Assembly (NCBI RefSeq): GCF_027943255.1
Contig: NC_072892.1
Location: 165,542,792-165,606,791, forward strand
Reading direction: 5' to 3'
From: Anastrepha obliqua
Lineage: Eukaryota > Arthropoda > Insecta > Diptera > Tephritidae
Length of the DNA stretch: 64,000 nucleotides
The notes below the pieces were generated by a model, which made no database searches, was not told the origin of the DNA, and saw only the letters and a list, made by a program, of their open reading frames with translations. The position numbers and the translations under genes were made by a program. Below are positions 22,110 through 33,433 of this stretch, piece by piece (within the stretch, counting starts at the first letter, position 1; the number at the start of each line of letters is the position of its first letter).

Positions 22110-23640
22110 AAAAATAAGAGGTCATAAACGCCTTAAAACCACTTAATACATTTTTTCTTAATCAAATTTCTAAATATTCAATAATACACTAATAAAGTAA
22201 TATAACAAGCATAAACGTATCTCTTTTGTAATACAAATATCGTTTTTAGCCACGAGACCTAGATGAGTATGGGTATGGGATATTTTTGTTGTAGGATGAA
22301 CAGCAAACCCATTAAAACTTGTCGCAAGAGAACATTTCCAACTATTGAATAGCAGTAAAATGCTAATGGACTTAATTTATATACTAAAAATATTACTTTA
22401 CTTGGCAACTTCAAATTCGTTTTTTTGGCCGTAAGTGCAGCTATAATATAAATGATACAAAATGGGTAATTAATTAACTATTTAAGTATTTCTCTTTTCA
22501 ATATCTTTCACTTCTTCACTTCGCCACATCGCAGCTCATTTGTAAAATTGTACAATAATTAAAAATAAGCATAAAATGTTTCCTCTGGCTAATCGAATTC
22601 CCCATATTTGTTAATTGTCAGAAAGGCCGATCAAATACAAAAGCAGGCAGTTATATGTGCATATGTTTGCATGTAGATTGTAAATTATTCAAACAAATTT
22701 ACCAAACACAACCGGCCATTAATTTTTAAGTTTCAATAAGTCAACAAATTCAAATGAGTCGCCTATATTAAACGGGTCAAGGTCTTGGCAATAACTAAGC
22801 CGTGTTTGGGCTTTTAACTGCATGCATTCCTGCTTAGGCATGGACATACATACATATAAGTATGTATGTATAAATATGTCCACGTTTGTATGTAAAGATT
22901 AACTACACGAAAACATCATCACCGGCCTATAATTCAAGTGACACACTGACCTGTTACGATTTCGGACTGAAACAGAAAGAAAAAAATATGGAAAATAAAT
23001 ACAAATGGTCAGTAGGAGCATCGCGCTCAAGCAATACCAACAACAACACCAACGTGGTATATGCAGCAGCAAATATAAAAATTTACATTTCGTTGCAACC
23101 GAACAATTTAATTACCGTAAAGATATAAAAATGTTATCTTTGGGAGGCTGAAGAAATAAAATATTTACCACTAATTTGTAAAACTTTTAAAAATACAATT
23201 TGACACCCATACACACACCATAAATGAAAGACATTAAAACAATGCAAGTAATTTTTAAAATGATTGCCACCTACTCAAAAGAAAATATTGAAATTAAAAA
23301 TGTGCAAGTAAAATATCAAAATATCAGTAGAATTAGAAGAGGAAGAGTTAAAATTAGTTAATATTAGGAGAATAACTATCAATCCAAGCATTCCGGTATA
23401 TATATTTAAAATATTCTTCTTATCGGGTAATCAGAGGCCCGAAAAACTTATGAGTTTCAATCATCTTCTTTTGCCAGTCAGTTGCTTTATTTTACAAAAA
23501 TAAAAACATGGTATTAATACATTCTGTTTCGACTTGATTTTAGAAAAATAAAAAAAATAAAAAATTAATAATTGTAAAAGTTATCGCTGTCCGTGTGGAG
23601 CCCGTTTCTCCAGAAGTCGCTTGCGGTGATCATCACAAGT
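22110..23640. other. no gene seen
   Basis: AT-rich. An imperfect palindrome of ATACATACATA / TATGTATGTAT lies near 22847-22871. No coding motif. Confidence 0.45.
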
Positions 23641-23649
23641 CCTTGGAGA

Positions 23650-24110
23650 CTCACCTAAAATCGGAGAAGAGAAATTAGTTTTATTAATAGATAATCTTGT
23701 GCCTGATATAAGCTTTTTTTCAAAATTAACAATATGGCGGCCTCAGGAAACATATTTCAGATTTTTGAGAAAAAACCGACAATTAATTTAAAAAACAAAT
23801 CGAAATTTCTGAAAAAAAACTCTCAAGCACGAGTTTTTAATATTTTTCTAAAGCAGTATACATTTTGTTGAAATCCACCAAGCGGTTTTTAAGTTACAGT
23901 GATCACCAGTTCAAAAACATAGTTTTGAGAAAAACGCATTTAAAGTTTTGCTTTCGAACAGGATCGCCCGAATGCCCTTTGTTAATTGTTGAATATCTCG
24001 AAAAGTATTCATCGGATTCACTTCAAATTTTCACAAAATATTTATAAGATATCCTACTTTAAGAAAGTGCAAAAAAATCCAAATTTTTAGAATTCCGACT
24101 ACCCCTATCC
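23650..24110. repeat. block related to the TTAAGGGG MITE interior
   Basis: A stretch near 23905-23955 (AAAACATAGTTTTGAGAAAA, then ACGC and TTTAAAGTTT) matches the interior of the 16455 and 3528 repeats. The ends are not identifiable; it may be a diverged MITE. Confidence 0.45.
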
Positions 24111-24139
24111 CCATAAATCGCTGACCAAGATTTTAGCCG

Positions 24140-24660
24140 AGTTTAATAAAACGCGCCAGTCATTTTCTTTCCCGTGCTAACCGGCATCAGTTGGAAGCAC
24201 CAAACGAAACCAACTCCTTCGCCACCTGATCTTTTCAACGCAGAGGACTTCTTCCTCTTCCTTTGCTACCACCAGCGGGTACCGCATCGAATACTTTCAG
24301 GGCCGGAGAGTTTGTGTCCATTTGGACGACGTGACACAGCCAACATAGCCGATGGACCTTTATTCGCTGCACTATGTCCATATTGTCATAAAGCTCATAC
24401 AGCTCATCGTTCCAGCGCCGTTGCCAACGTGCAAAAGTCCAAAAATCTTGCGCAGAATATTTCTCTCAAACACTCCAAGCTTCCCTTCATCGGATGTTGT
24501 CATCGTCCAAGCTTCTGCGCCATACGCTAGGACGGGCATGATGAGAGCCTTGTAGAATATTAGTTTTGTTCGTCGAGAGAGGACTTTACCACTCAATTGC
24601 CTACTTAGTTCAAAGTAGCACTAGGTTCTAGTAGCAGAGAGATTCTCCGTTGGAGCTTAG
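24140..24660 (-). pseudogene. RTE-like LINE, C-terminal part of ORF2
   Basis: Minus strand from 24630: CYFELSRQLSGKVLSRRTKL, then YKALIMPVLAYGAEAWTMTT, KLGVFERNILRKIFG, and after a frame change RIKVHRLCWLCHVVQMDTNS and KGRG-type text. These blocks, RT thumb plus the C-terminal RI..RLRWLGHV..M motif, are typical of RTE-type LINEs. The catalytic RT core is absent: the satellite array begins exactly upstream. Confidence 0.75.
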
Positions 24661-24670
24661 CCCGTGTTTA

Positions 24671-26265
24671 GAATAGAATAGAATAGAATAGAATAGAATA
24701 GAATAGAATAGAATAGAATAGAATAGAATAGAATAGAATAGAATAGAATAGAATAGAATAGAATAGAATAGAATAGAATAGAATAGAATAGAATAGAATA
24801 GAATAGAATAGAATAGAATAGAATAGAATAGAATAGAATAGAATAGAATAGAATAGAATAGAATAGAATAGAATAGAATAGAATAGAATAGAATAGAATA
24901 GAATAGAATAGAATAGAATAGAATAGAATAGAATAGAATAGAATAGAATAGAATAGAATAGAATAGAATAGAATAGAATAGAATAGAATAGAATAGAATA
25001 GAATAGAATAGAATAGAATAGAATAGAATAGAATAGAATAGAATAGAATAGAATAGAATAGAATAGAATAGAATAGAATAGAATAGAATAGAATAGAATA
25101 GAATAGAATAGAATAGAATAGAATAGAATAGAATAGAATAGAATAGAATAGAATAGAATAGAATAGAATAGAATAGAATAGAATAGAATAGAATAGAATA
25201 GAATAGAATAGAATAGAATAGAATAGAATAGAATAGAATAGAATAGAATAGAATAGAATAGAATAGAATAGAATAGAATAGAATAGAATAGAATAGAATA
25301 GAATAGAATAGAATAGAATAGAATAGAATAGAATAGAATAGAATAGAATAGAATAGAATAGAATAGAATAGAATAGAATAGAATAGAATAGAATAGAATA
25401 GAATAGAATAGAATAGAATAGAATAGAATAGAATAGAATAGAATAGAATAGAATAGAATAGAATAGAATAGAATAGAATAGAATAGAATAGAATAGAATA
25501 GAATAGAATAGAATAGAATAGAATAGAATAGAATAGAATAGAATAGAATAGAATAGAATAGAATAGAATAGAATAGAATAGAATAGAATAGAATAGAATA
25601 GAATAGAATAGAATAGAATAGAATAGAATAGAATAGAATAGAATAGAATAGAATAGAATAGAATAGAATAGAATAGAATAGAATAGAATAGAATAGAATA
25701 GAATAGAATAGAATAGAATAGAATAGAATAGAATAGAATAGAATAGAATAGAATAGAATAGAATAGAATAGAATAGAATAGAATAGAATAGAATAGAATA
25801 GAATAGAATAGAATAGAATAGAATAGAATAGAATAGAATAGAATAGAATAGAATAGAATAGAATAGAATAGAATAGAATAGAATAGAATAGAATAGAATA
25901 GAATAGAATAGAATAGAATAGAATAGAATAGAATAGAATAGAATAGAATAGAATAGAATAGAATAGAATAGAATAGAATAGAATAGAATAGAATAGAATA
26001 GAATAGAATAGAATAGAATAGAATAGAATAGAATAGAATAGAATAGAATAGAATAGAATAGAATAGAATAGAATAGAATAGAATAGAATAGAATAGAATA
26101 GAATAGAATAGAATAGAATAGAATAGAATAGAATAGAATAGAATAGAATAGAATAGAATAGAATAGAATAGAATAGAATAGAATAGAATAGAATAGAATA
26201 GAATAGAATAGAATAGAATAGAATAGAATAGAATAGAATAGAATAGAATAGAATAGAATAGAATA
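24671..26265. repeat. (GAATA)n satellite-like array, about 319 perfect units
   Basis: 1,595 bp of uninterrupted GAATA; in the usual notation this is AATAG, one of the simple satellites known in Drosophila. I saw no variant unit inside; only the right edge degenerates (CAATACAATC). The minus strand is open in two frames (YSILF repeated), which is a trivial effect of a 5-bp unit, not a gene. Confidence 0.98.
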
Positions 26266-26448
26266 CAATACAATCGAAAAGGCCGCATCTGTATTTGAAT
26301 ATTAAAAAATGTTTTCATTTAACATTTTCAACAATTCGGTTCTAGGCTTCATTCGTCGCAATGCATCCAAATTTTCTAATCCATTATACTATAAGCTGTT
26401 GTTCATGGCCCCTGTTCCATCCTACATATCTCGACTAAAGCTCATTAA

Positions 26449-28297
26449 CCCATTAATGACAAAGTATGATATATCATACGCAAAAAGAGCTTTTTTCAAA
26501 AATTCACCAAAAACCCAATATTACATAAAAGCTTTTTATATTTACAGGGCGAGTGAGATAAAAGAGTAATTTGAAAAGAAAAGCTTTTTAGTTGTCATTT
26601 AAAGCTCTTTTATTTACATTTTTCGCGCCAATTCATGTAGTATTTTTCGGAAAAGTGAATAATGCCACGCAGGTGAGTTTTATATCTTAAAAAAAACTAA
26701 GCAACAGTATTATATACATAAATACGTGCATTAACTCAAAGTTGAAACCATGAAACATCAAATACATATAAAATGCAGTGAAAAATTCGCCCCGAAATGT
26801 GTTTTAGCTTTTTGTAAATCATTGCGTATGTTTTATCATACGTAAACGCTACCCCGGTTTGGCTTTACTGGCATTCATATAGGTATAATACCTTTTTATA
26901 GACAAGCAACAACTGAGGAGATAATTGGATGGCTCGAAGATCTGAATAAGGACGAAAATGCAGTTATTATAGGCGACATCAGAAATGCCAATTCAATCGA
27001 TGTGAATTTATTTCCACCTGAAGAACAAGAGTTGTCCGATTGCGATGCTGTAGATGAGAGCGATGAAGGTATACTGGGCGTCTTGGGCCTTGGGGTTCTA
27101 AAAAGGCCATGCGCGATAAAAATTGCCAATTCAGAAGTGGATAATGTACAGTTGTTTTAATGATGTGATCAATTCAAAAACCTCGCGGTCAGTGACTTCC
27201 ACTCAAAGGAAAAAGAAAAAACCCACAATTCGTCGAAAGTGGTCCAAAATAGAACTAAAAACAAGAGAAGGCACAAACACAAAATACGCGTTCACACTCC
27301 GGATATTATAGCAGATATTTTGAATAACGATTTAAATCCATTACAACTTTTTAAACTAATTTTTGATGACGATTTTATGAAATATATACAAGTACAGAAT
27401 ATAAAATACGCTGTAAACAAAGGATATGAGGCGGTGACCCTAAATCTTGAGGAATTGTACACATATGGGGTGGGTACAACAAAGTGACTATTCTCACCCA
27501 TAATTTTACTTGGTTACCTGATAGATTTATTAGTTGCATTTTTAAGTACCAGCTATTCGGATGTACTGGGGGACAGAAAGTGATGTGTACAACCATTTAG
27601 TGGCAGGTTCAATGGCGCGGAATAAATTCAAAAAAATACATCGGTACCTTCATTTCAATAATAATACACAAATTGGAGTGAATTGGAGTGAATAATAAAG
27701 CATTCAAAGCACAGCCTATTCTGGATGATTTAAATGCAAAATTGAAAGAGCTTGGAAAACCATTTGGAACTTCATTTTCTGTAGACGAATCGATGGAGCC
27801 TTATTTTGGTAAGCATTCTTTCAAAACCAGTAGAACTTCGTCCAGTTTCAGTACGAAAGAGGAAACGAGAAAACGAAACTAGATACGATGGAGTCAAGCA
27901 CTACGTAAATAACTCAAGAATTCAACGCCGATGCCAATTTTGTGGCAAGTGTACGAAACTTATATGCATGAAAGGTAGTTTCGGATTGCACCCAAATAAC
28001 TGTTTTTACAAATATCATGTAACTGACTTATCAAATAACTAAGAAATTTAAAAATGTATAGATGTATAATATGCCACTTTATAAATAAAATGTTGATTTG
28101 AATTCAAAACCTATGTATATATTGAAGTTTTATTTTCCGAATACGCTTATGTATGATATATCATACGCTTTGCCACGCCTACATCTTTTGAGATAATTTT
28201 TTGAAAAATGGAAATGAGCCGTTTAACGTCAACACAAATACTTGGTGAAAATTTCAGTCACCTATCTTAACCCGTTTTATGTGTGAGCATTAATGGG
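26449..28297 (+). mobile_element. piggyBac-like element, internally deleted
   Basis: 1,849 bp with TTAA duplications (26445-26448, 28298-28301) and inverted ends CCCATTAATG / CATTAATGGG. Just inside each end lies the same 18-bp palindrome, CGTATGATATATCATACG (near 26463 as TATGATATATCATACG, and near 28151). A variant, GTATGTTTTATCATACG, is near 26827. It encodes a damaged piggyBac transposase and has been inserted in a LINE. Confidence 0.9.
26661..28040 (+). pseudogene. piggyBac transposase pseudogene
   Basis: An acidic N-terminal region at 26900-27110 reads EEIIGWLEDLNKDEN, then IDVNLFPPEEQELSDCD. MYWGTESDVYNHLVAGSMAR and KIHRYLHFNN lie near 27555-27660, and PILDDLNAKLKELGKPFG then FSVDESMEPYFG near 27715-27805; the Asp of VDESM is a known catalytic position. 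The sequence then jumps into the C-terminal cysteine-rich domain RRCQFCGKCTKLICMK, then GLHPNNCFYKYHV, ending near 28030. The stretch with the remaining catalytic Asp is deleted between 27830 and 27850. Stops near 27160 and frameshifts add to the damage. A short first exon (ATGCCACGCAG/GTGAGT at 26661) is possible. Confidence 0.8.
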
Positions 28298-28662
28298 TTA
28301 ACTCTGGGTCTCTAGAGAAGAGAAGAGCAGTCCTTCGACTTTCGTTTATTTTCAGTGTAGCTAATGGGATCATCGACTGTCCAGTTCTACCTGAGTAGAT
28401 AAGCTTTAATGTTTCAAAAACAAAGTCTGCGCAATTTTTACCTTTTTTGTGGAGAACATTTTAAGATTAAATTTGGGGGTAGTGCACCAATTGCTCGCGC
28501 CCTTCGAGGGTATACTTCTTTATCCAATTCCAGCCTGCTTTATTGTGCATTATCTAGAACTAATTTTATTAAAAACTGAAATTTTGTTGCTTAATATTCA
28601 ATTCATTTTGATTGCTAATTTGGCTTGTCTACTGTAAAGCAGTTTGTACTGTGGTATCTTTA

Positions 28663-30527
28663 TCTATAAAAATGAATGTTTGTCTGCATGTCATCGATGA
28701 ACTGAAAAACTACTGGACCGATTATTATAAAAATTGGTATATATATGTATATATGTATTTTTCTACGGAGAAGGTTTGTAGAATATGCTCATTGATGTCA
28801 CACGCTAACAGATGCCTCTGCAGAGTAGCAACTTCTGCTTCATAAAAATTAATATGGCCATGTATTTTTACACAGAGGAAACGAATATGACATGTTTAGA
28901 GATGTAATATAGATTTTGATTGGCACTGGTGCAACTGGGAATGCCTGCTTCAAACCGACCTGCAAACAATCTTTGTGATTTGCAACGAGAAACACACTAT
29001 GATTCTGACGAACTGGGGACATTCGTTAGAACAAATCTTCCACAGTTGATTCCAGAACAACGCATTGCGTTTGACAGAATTATGCGTGGAATCACAGAAC
29101 AAAGCGGTGGACTGTTTTTCATAGATGCGTTCGGTGGTACAGGCAAGACTTTTTCGGCAACCATACGATCTCAAAATAATATTGCACTGTCTATTGCATC
29201 ATCTGGAATTGCCACAACTCCTTTGGATGGTGGTCGAACAGCGCATTCTGCATTGAAACTGCCGTTGAATTTGCAAAAGACTGAGGCACAAACACGCAAC
29301 ATCAGCAAAAACTCTGGAATGGGAAAGGTACTCCAAACGTGTCAAATTATCATAAGGGACAAATTTGACCGTACACTACGAGATTTGAGAGGAAAGAGAC
29401 GGATATTCGGTGGCGCACTCATTTTATTGTCTGGTGATTTTCGACAAACATTAATACCATTTCATTACCCATTATACCACGTTCAACACCCCCTGATGAA
29501 CTTAGTGCATGTCTTAAATCATCAGTTCTATGGCGTCATTTACGGGAATTTACTATGAAAACTAACATGCGTGTACAAATACAACTACAACGGGATGCAT
29601 CGGCTGGAAATTTTGCAAAACAATTATGGGATATTGGAAATGGGCGAATGGAAATTGATGAATCTACACAACGTATCACCCTGCCAGCAAACTTCTGTAA
29701 GATCACAGAAAGCATCGACGAATTGGTGCAAAAAGTTTTCCCAAACATTGCACAAAACTACAAAAACCATCAGTGGCTCAGTACGCGTGCTATATTAGCA
29801 ACCAAAAATATCGATGTCAATACCATCAACTTCACCATTCAGCATGGAATACCCAGCATACATATAAGTCCATCGATACTGTGGAGAATCAAGACGAGGT
29901 TCTCAATCATCCAACTGAATTCTTGAATTCTCATGATTTCCCAGGCATACCGCCGCACGTTCTTACATTGAAAATTGGCATACCCATCAATCTTCTTCGA
30001 AACATAAGTCCACCCCGACTTTGCAATGGAACCAGACTCTCAGTCAAGAAAATGATGAACAATGTTATCGAGGCAACAATTTTGACTGGAAAATTCAAGG
30101 GTTAAGACGTGCTGTTGCCACGTATGCCAATGGTCCCGACAGATATGCCATTCGAATTCAAACATTTACAGTTCCCGGAGCGACTCACTTTCGCAATGAC
30201 TATTAACAAAGTACAAGGACAATCGTTACAAATGTGTGGATTAAATTTGGAGAATCCATGCTTCTCACATGGATAGCTCTATGTGGCTTGCTCACGGGTC
30301 GGAAAACGTACCAGATGGAAAAACAAGAAATATTGTGTATCCCACAGCACTTCAATACGCATCAAATTGAAACTAAACTTTGTAATGTCACATTTTTTTC
30401 GAAATAAACAAAATCAATAAAATGGTTTAGAATGAATTGAATATTTGTGTACTGATTTTGCTTTAAAGTTATGTTTCTTAAATTTATTTTAGTTGTTGGC
30501 GTAGCAACGGGCGCTGGGTACAGCTAG
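28663..30527 (+). mobile_element. Helitron, helicase-only remnant
   Basis: It starts TC (28663) after an A and ends CTAG (30524-30527) before a T, the A/T target expected for Helitrons. A short hairpin, GTTG-GCGTAG-CAAC, lies about 17 bp before the CTAG end. Between them is Pif1-type helicase coding sequence, but I see no Rep/HUH endonuclease. Confidence 0.85.
28920..30370 (+). pseudogene. Helitron Pif1-like helicase domain, frameshifted
   Basis: QLIPEQRIAFDRIMRGI, then the Walker A FIDAFGGTGKTFSAT (near 29125), then SSGIATTPLDGGRTAHS and ALILLSGDFRQTLI. The frame changes near 29470-29560 into [20 protein letters not shown], then [20 protein letters not shown] further change leads to [20 protein letters not shown] and, last, LTFAMTINKVQGQSLQMCGL and YVACSRVGK near 30190-30310. 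These are the ordered helicase motifs I to VI of Helitron RepHel proteins. At least three frame changes and a truncated 5' side mean it is dead. The Rep domain, normally upstream, is missing. Confidence 0.8.
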
Positions 30528-30529
30528 TA

Positions 30530-31860
30530 TTAAAATAAAATCAAAATGTAATGAGAACTGTGAACTTTGAGGTAGTAGAAAAAAAAAAAAATATTTATTA
30601 AAAATATTTTCCAAAATATTATATCTTCTTATTTTCCATAATCTACCAGAAACTCCCATTCAAAACTTGTGCCAAATTTAAATTAAAAAAGAAAATCGAA
30701 CTTGAAAGACCCATCAACTATGCACTTGCACCTTTATCATATTTTTCATTTGTTTGTTTGCTTTTTGTTTATATCAAAAGCTATTTTCATTGTTAAAAAC
30801 TTTGCATTTAAAGTTAACTATTTCTGTGTGTCTGCAATACAATTTTTTATTAGCGCCGAGGAAGCGGCTGTGTTTTAAAAATTCCGCTTTCCGGTTTCTT
30901 GCCATTATAACCGTAATAAAACCGAAATATTATTGAAAATATGCGAACGAAACATTTCTATTCGAATAATCCATTGACTTCTAATTTATTTAAATGTGCG
31001 TTGAATTTATGTTATTCATAAATTATTTTATGCCTTTGTCTAAAATGTTTGTCTATAATTTTGTCTAGTTAAAATTAGTTCAATTCATAGAAAAAACGGA
31101 AATGTTGAATATGTTTATTATAGCTCTGTCTAAAATATTTATTTGCCTATATTTTTATCTATTTGAAATTAATGCAAATCATAGAAAAAACGGATATTTA
31201 TTGTAGATCGTCGAAGAAGCCATGACAGCCTAAAGCACATACATTAAAGCTGATTTGCTGAACATGAAAAAAACTGGTAATAATTTTTGGCTAATTAACA
31301 TCTGGCATATACGAAATGTATAAATAAAGTGTAGAAGCTATGCAAAACATACGAAAACATGTTAATATTTGTAGTAGTTATAAGCGACAAGAAGAAGAAG
31401 AAGAAAAAAACATTTCAACCTTTGAACGTTTGACCTCTTTAGGCATCTAGGTTGGCTGATTGGTTAGCCATATCGTAAATGGCAAGTAGGGCAGAGCATC
31501 GTATGCAAGCCAACATACACCGGTGTTCACAATAATAGCAGCCCGACATAGGGCAAAATTTTTCCTATTTACTTATTTTCTATTTATTTTCGTTACATTT
31601 TTAAATAATTTTAAAATTTTTATTTAAAAAAGAAAATGTAGTTTATGCTAAAACAAAAACCAGTTAACTCAAAATATCAAGCTATGTACATGCAAAACTT
31701 TAAAAAATTTAATAAATTTTCATAAGTGTCAAAATTTTTAGTCAAAGTTTAAAAAAAAAATCTAGCAATGCAGTTGTGTAGCCAAATCCATTGTGGTCTA
31801 ATATGCTTGCGTTTGGAAAAGCCTCAAAATTCGCGTTAATTTTTGATAATTTTTTAATAT
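30530..31860. other. no gene seen
   Basis: AT-rich; a GAA-rich microsatellite lies at about 31388-31406. No motif in either strand. Confidence 0.45.
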
Positions 31861-31861
31861 A

Positions 31862-32232
31862 TTGGGTTGGCAACTAAGTAATTCCGGATATCTTTTAGAA
31901 AATCAAAGACATTTTTTTCATGGAAATAAATAACTTTATTCTGCAATGTTATTATTGTCCATTTTGATCAATGACCTTTTGCCATCTTTCCGGCAGCATC
32001 ATAATCTCACGTTCATAAAACTTCTGATTTTTATTAGCAAAAAACTGAATCAGGTACGATTTGACATCGTCATCATTATTGAAATTTTTACCATTCAAAG
32101 AGTTTTGTAAAGATCGAAGCAAAAAGTAATCAGTGGTCAAAGATGTGTGTGGCCTTGCATTGTCATAATGAAATAAAACACCTTTTCGATTTGTCAATTC
32201 AGGCCGCTTTTCTTCAACTAATATATATATAT
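31862..32232 (-). pseudogene. DD34D mariner 3' part, cut by a SINE
   Basis: The terminus TTGGGTTGGCAACTAAGTAA starts at 31862 next to a TA. The minus-strand frame reads EKRPELTNRKGVLFHYDNAR (second Asp), PHTSLTT, then jumps by deletion to DYFLLRSLQNSLNGKNF, whose D is the third Asp. It ends PERWQKVIDQNGQ near 31955. The N-terminal half is absent beyond the SINE, so this is a fragment. Confidence 0.8.
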
Positions 32233-32543
32233 ATATAATTGGCGCGTACACCCTTTTTGGGTGTTTGGCCGAGCTCCTCCTCCTATTTGTGGTGTGCGTC
32301 TTGATGTTGTTACAAATGGAGGGACCTACAGTTTCAACCCGACTCCGAACGGCAGATATTTTTATGAGGAGCTTTTTCATGGCAGAAATACACTCGGAGG
32401 TTTGCCATTACCTGCCGAGGGGTGATCGCTATTAGAAAAAACTTTTCTTAATTTCGGTGCTTCACCGAGATTTGAACCAACGTTCTCTCTGGGAATTCCG
32501 AATGGTAGTCACGCACCAACTCATTCGGCTACGGCGGCCGCCA
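32233..32543 (-). repeat. tRNA-derived SINE, copy 2
   Basis: The tRNA-like head is at 32460-32543 (minus strand) and the body has the conserved string GGAGGAGGAGCTCGGCCAAA. The 3' end is GCGCCAATTATATATATA, a TA-repeat tail. It is inserted in the mariner fragment 31862-32232; possible AATAT-like duplications flank it. Confidence 0.85.
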
Positions 32544-32544
32544 A

Positions 32545-33430
32545 TAATATGCGGGAAAAGATTAATGTTTATAAATATTTTTTTTTAATCCACTATGTGG
32601 ACCACCCTGGTGCAGGGTGTATTTCCATGTTTCATCTAAGGCCATCAGCTCTTAATTGCCGAAGTAGTTGACAGTTGAAACGACGTAGCTAATTTAATCA
32701 TTTACCAGACTTTTACCGAGGAAACTTAATCCAAGCTGCTGTTTTCTTACTTTATTTCGGCATCTCGGGTTTCCTTTGCTTTTTATTGACTTTCATTACC
32801 ATTTGTTATATTGATTGCAAAGATGTCGAGTTTTATCTTTTGCTGCTTTTGTTCATTCCTCATCATTTGAAGCCTCAGCGTTTGTTGAGTGCTTCTCTTG
32901 AAGATTTTATGTTTTAATTTCATTTTAAAGTATTTTAATAGCATATTTTGAAAGAATATTTGTTTGTCTCTCTTCAGGTGCAGTTTGTTGGCGTATAATT
33001 GGCTTTGTTCATTGTGATCGTAAAATTTTTGTCCCAAGTAAAATTAACTTCATTATTCACCATATAATGGCTGTGGCTTACACATTAGCTCACTTTTTTT
33101 CAAATATTTAATATTTAGTTTTTATTAAGTTTTATGTGAAGTTGATTGTCTACGCTTTTAAAAGGGGAAATGAAGTCATTGCAGCTGTGTATTTTAATGG
33201 TAATCAGTTTCATGAATAATGATGGAAGCGTGGCGCATAAAATTGTTGCAGGTCTAGGCCGGGTTTGTGTTACATTTTGCTGTTTGTATTTATAAACATT
33301 TTTTGCTACAAATGTAGGGGTGATTCTATGCCTTCATTCGATCACAAATAGTTTTTATGAGTTGCCTTTTCATATGAAAAAAGTACTCCGTTGCCTCCCA
33401 ATAATTTTTATATATTTTTAAGTTTCATAT
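32545..33430. other. no gene seen
   Basis: AT-rich. The 84-codon minus frame near 32783-33037 is K/Q-rich and matches nothing I know. Confidence 0.45.
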
Positions 33431-33433
33431 TAT

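Larger units (their letters stand above)
26290..28580 (+). pseudogene. Jockey/CR1-like LINE RT C-terminal region, interrupted by piggyBac
   Basis: Plus strand 26318-26444 reads NNSVLGFIRRNASKFSNPL, then YKLLFMAPVPSYISRLKLI. After the piggyBac insertion, 28302 onward reads SLEKRRAVLRLSFIFSVANG, then IIDCPVLPE. These are consecutive blocks of the region after the RT palm. Excising 26449-28297 plus one TTAA joins them in frame (LINSGSLEKRR). Stops downstream and substitution of the VRP(I)LEY block show an old copy. Confidence 0.7.

Noticed and set aside
24671..26265. CRISPR array
   Set aside because: There are no spacers; it is a pure 5-bp tandem repeat in an animal genome.
24628..26318. Two very long minus-strand open frames repeating YSILF
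   Set aside because: They are a trivial result of a 5-bp repeat without stop codons in any minus frame; not a gene.
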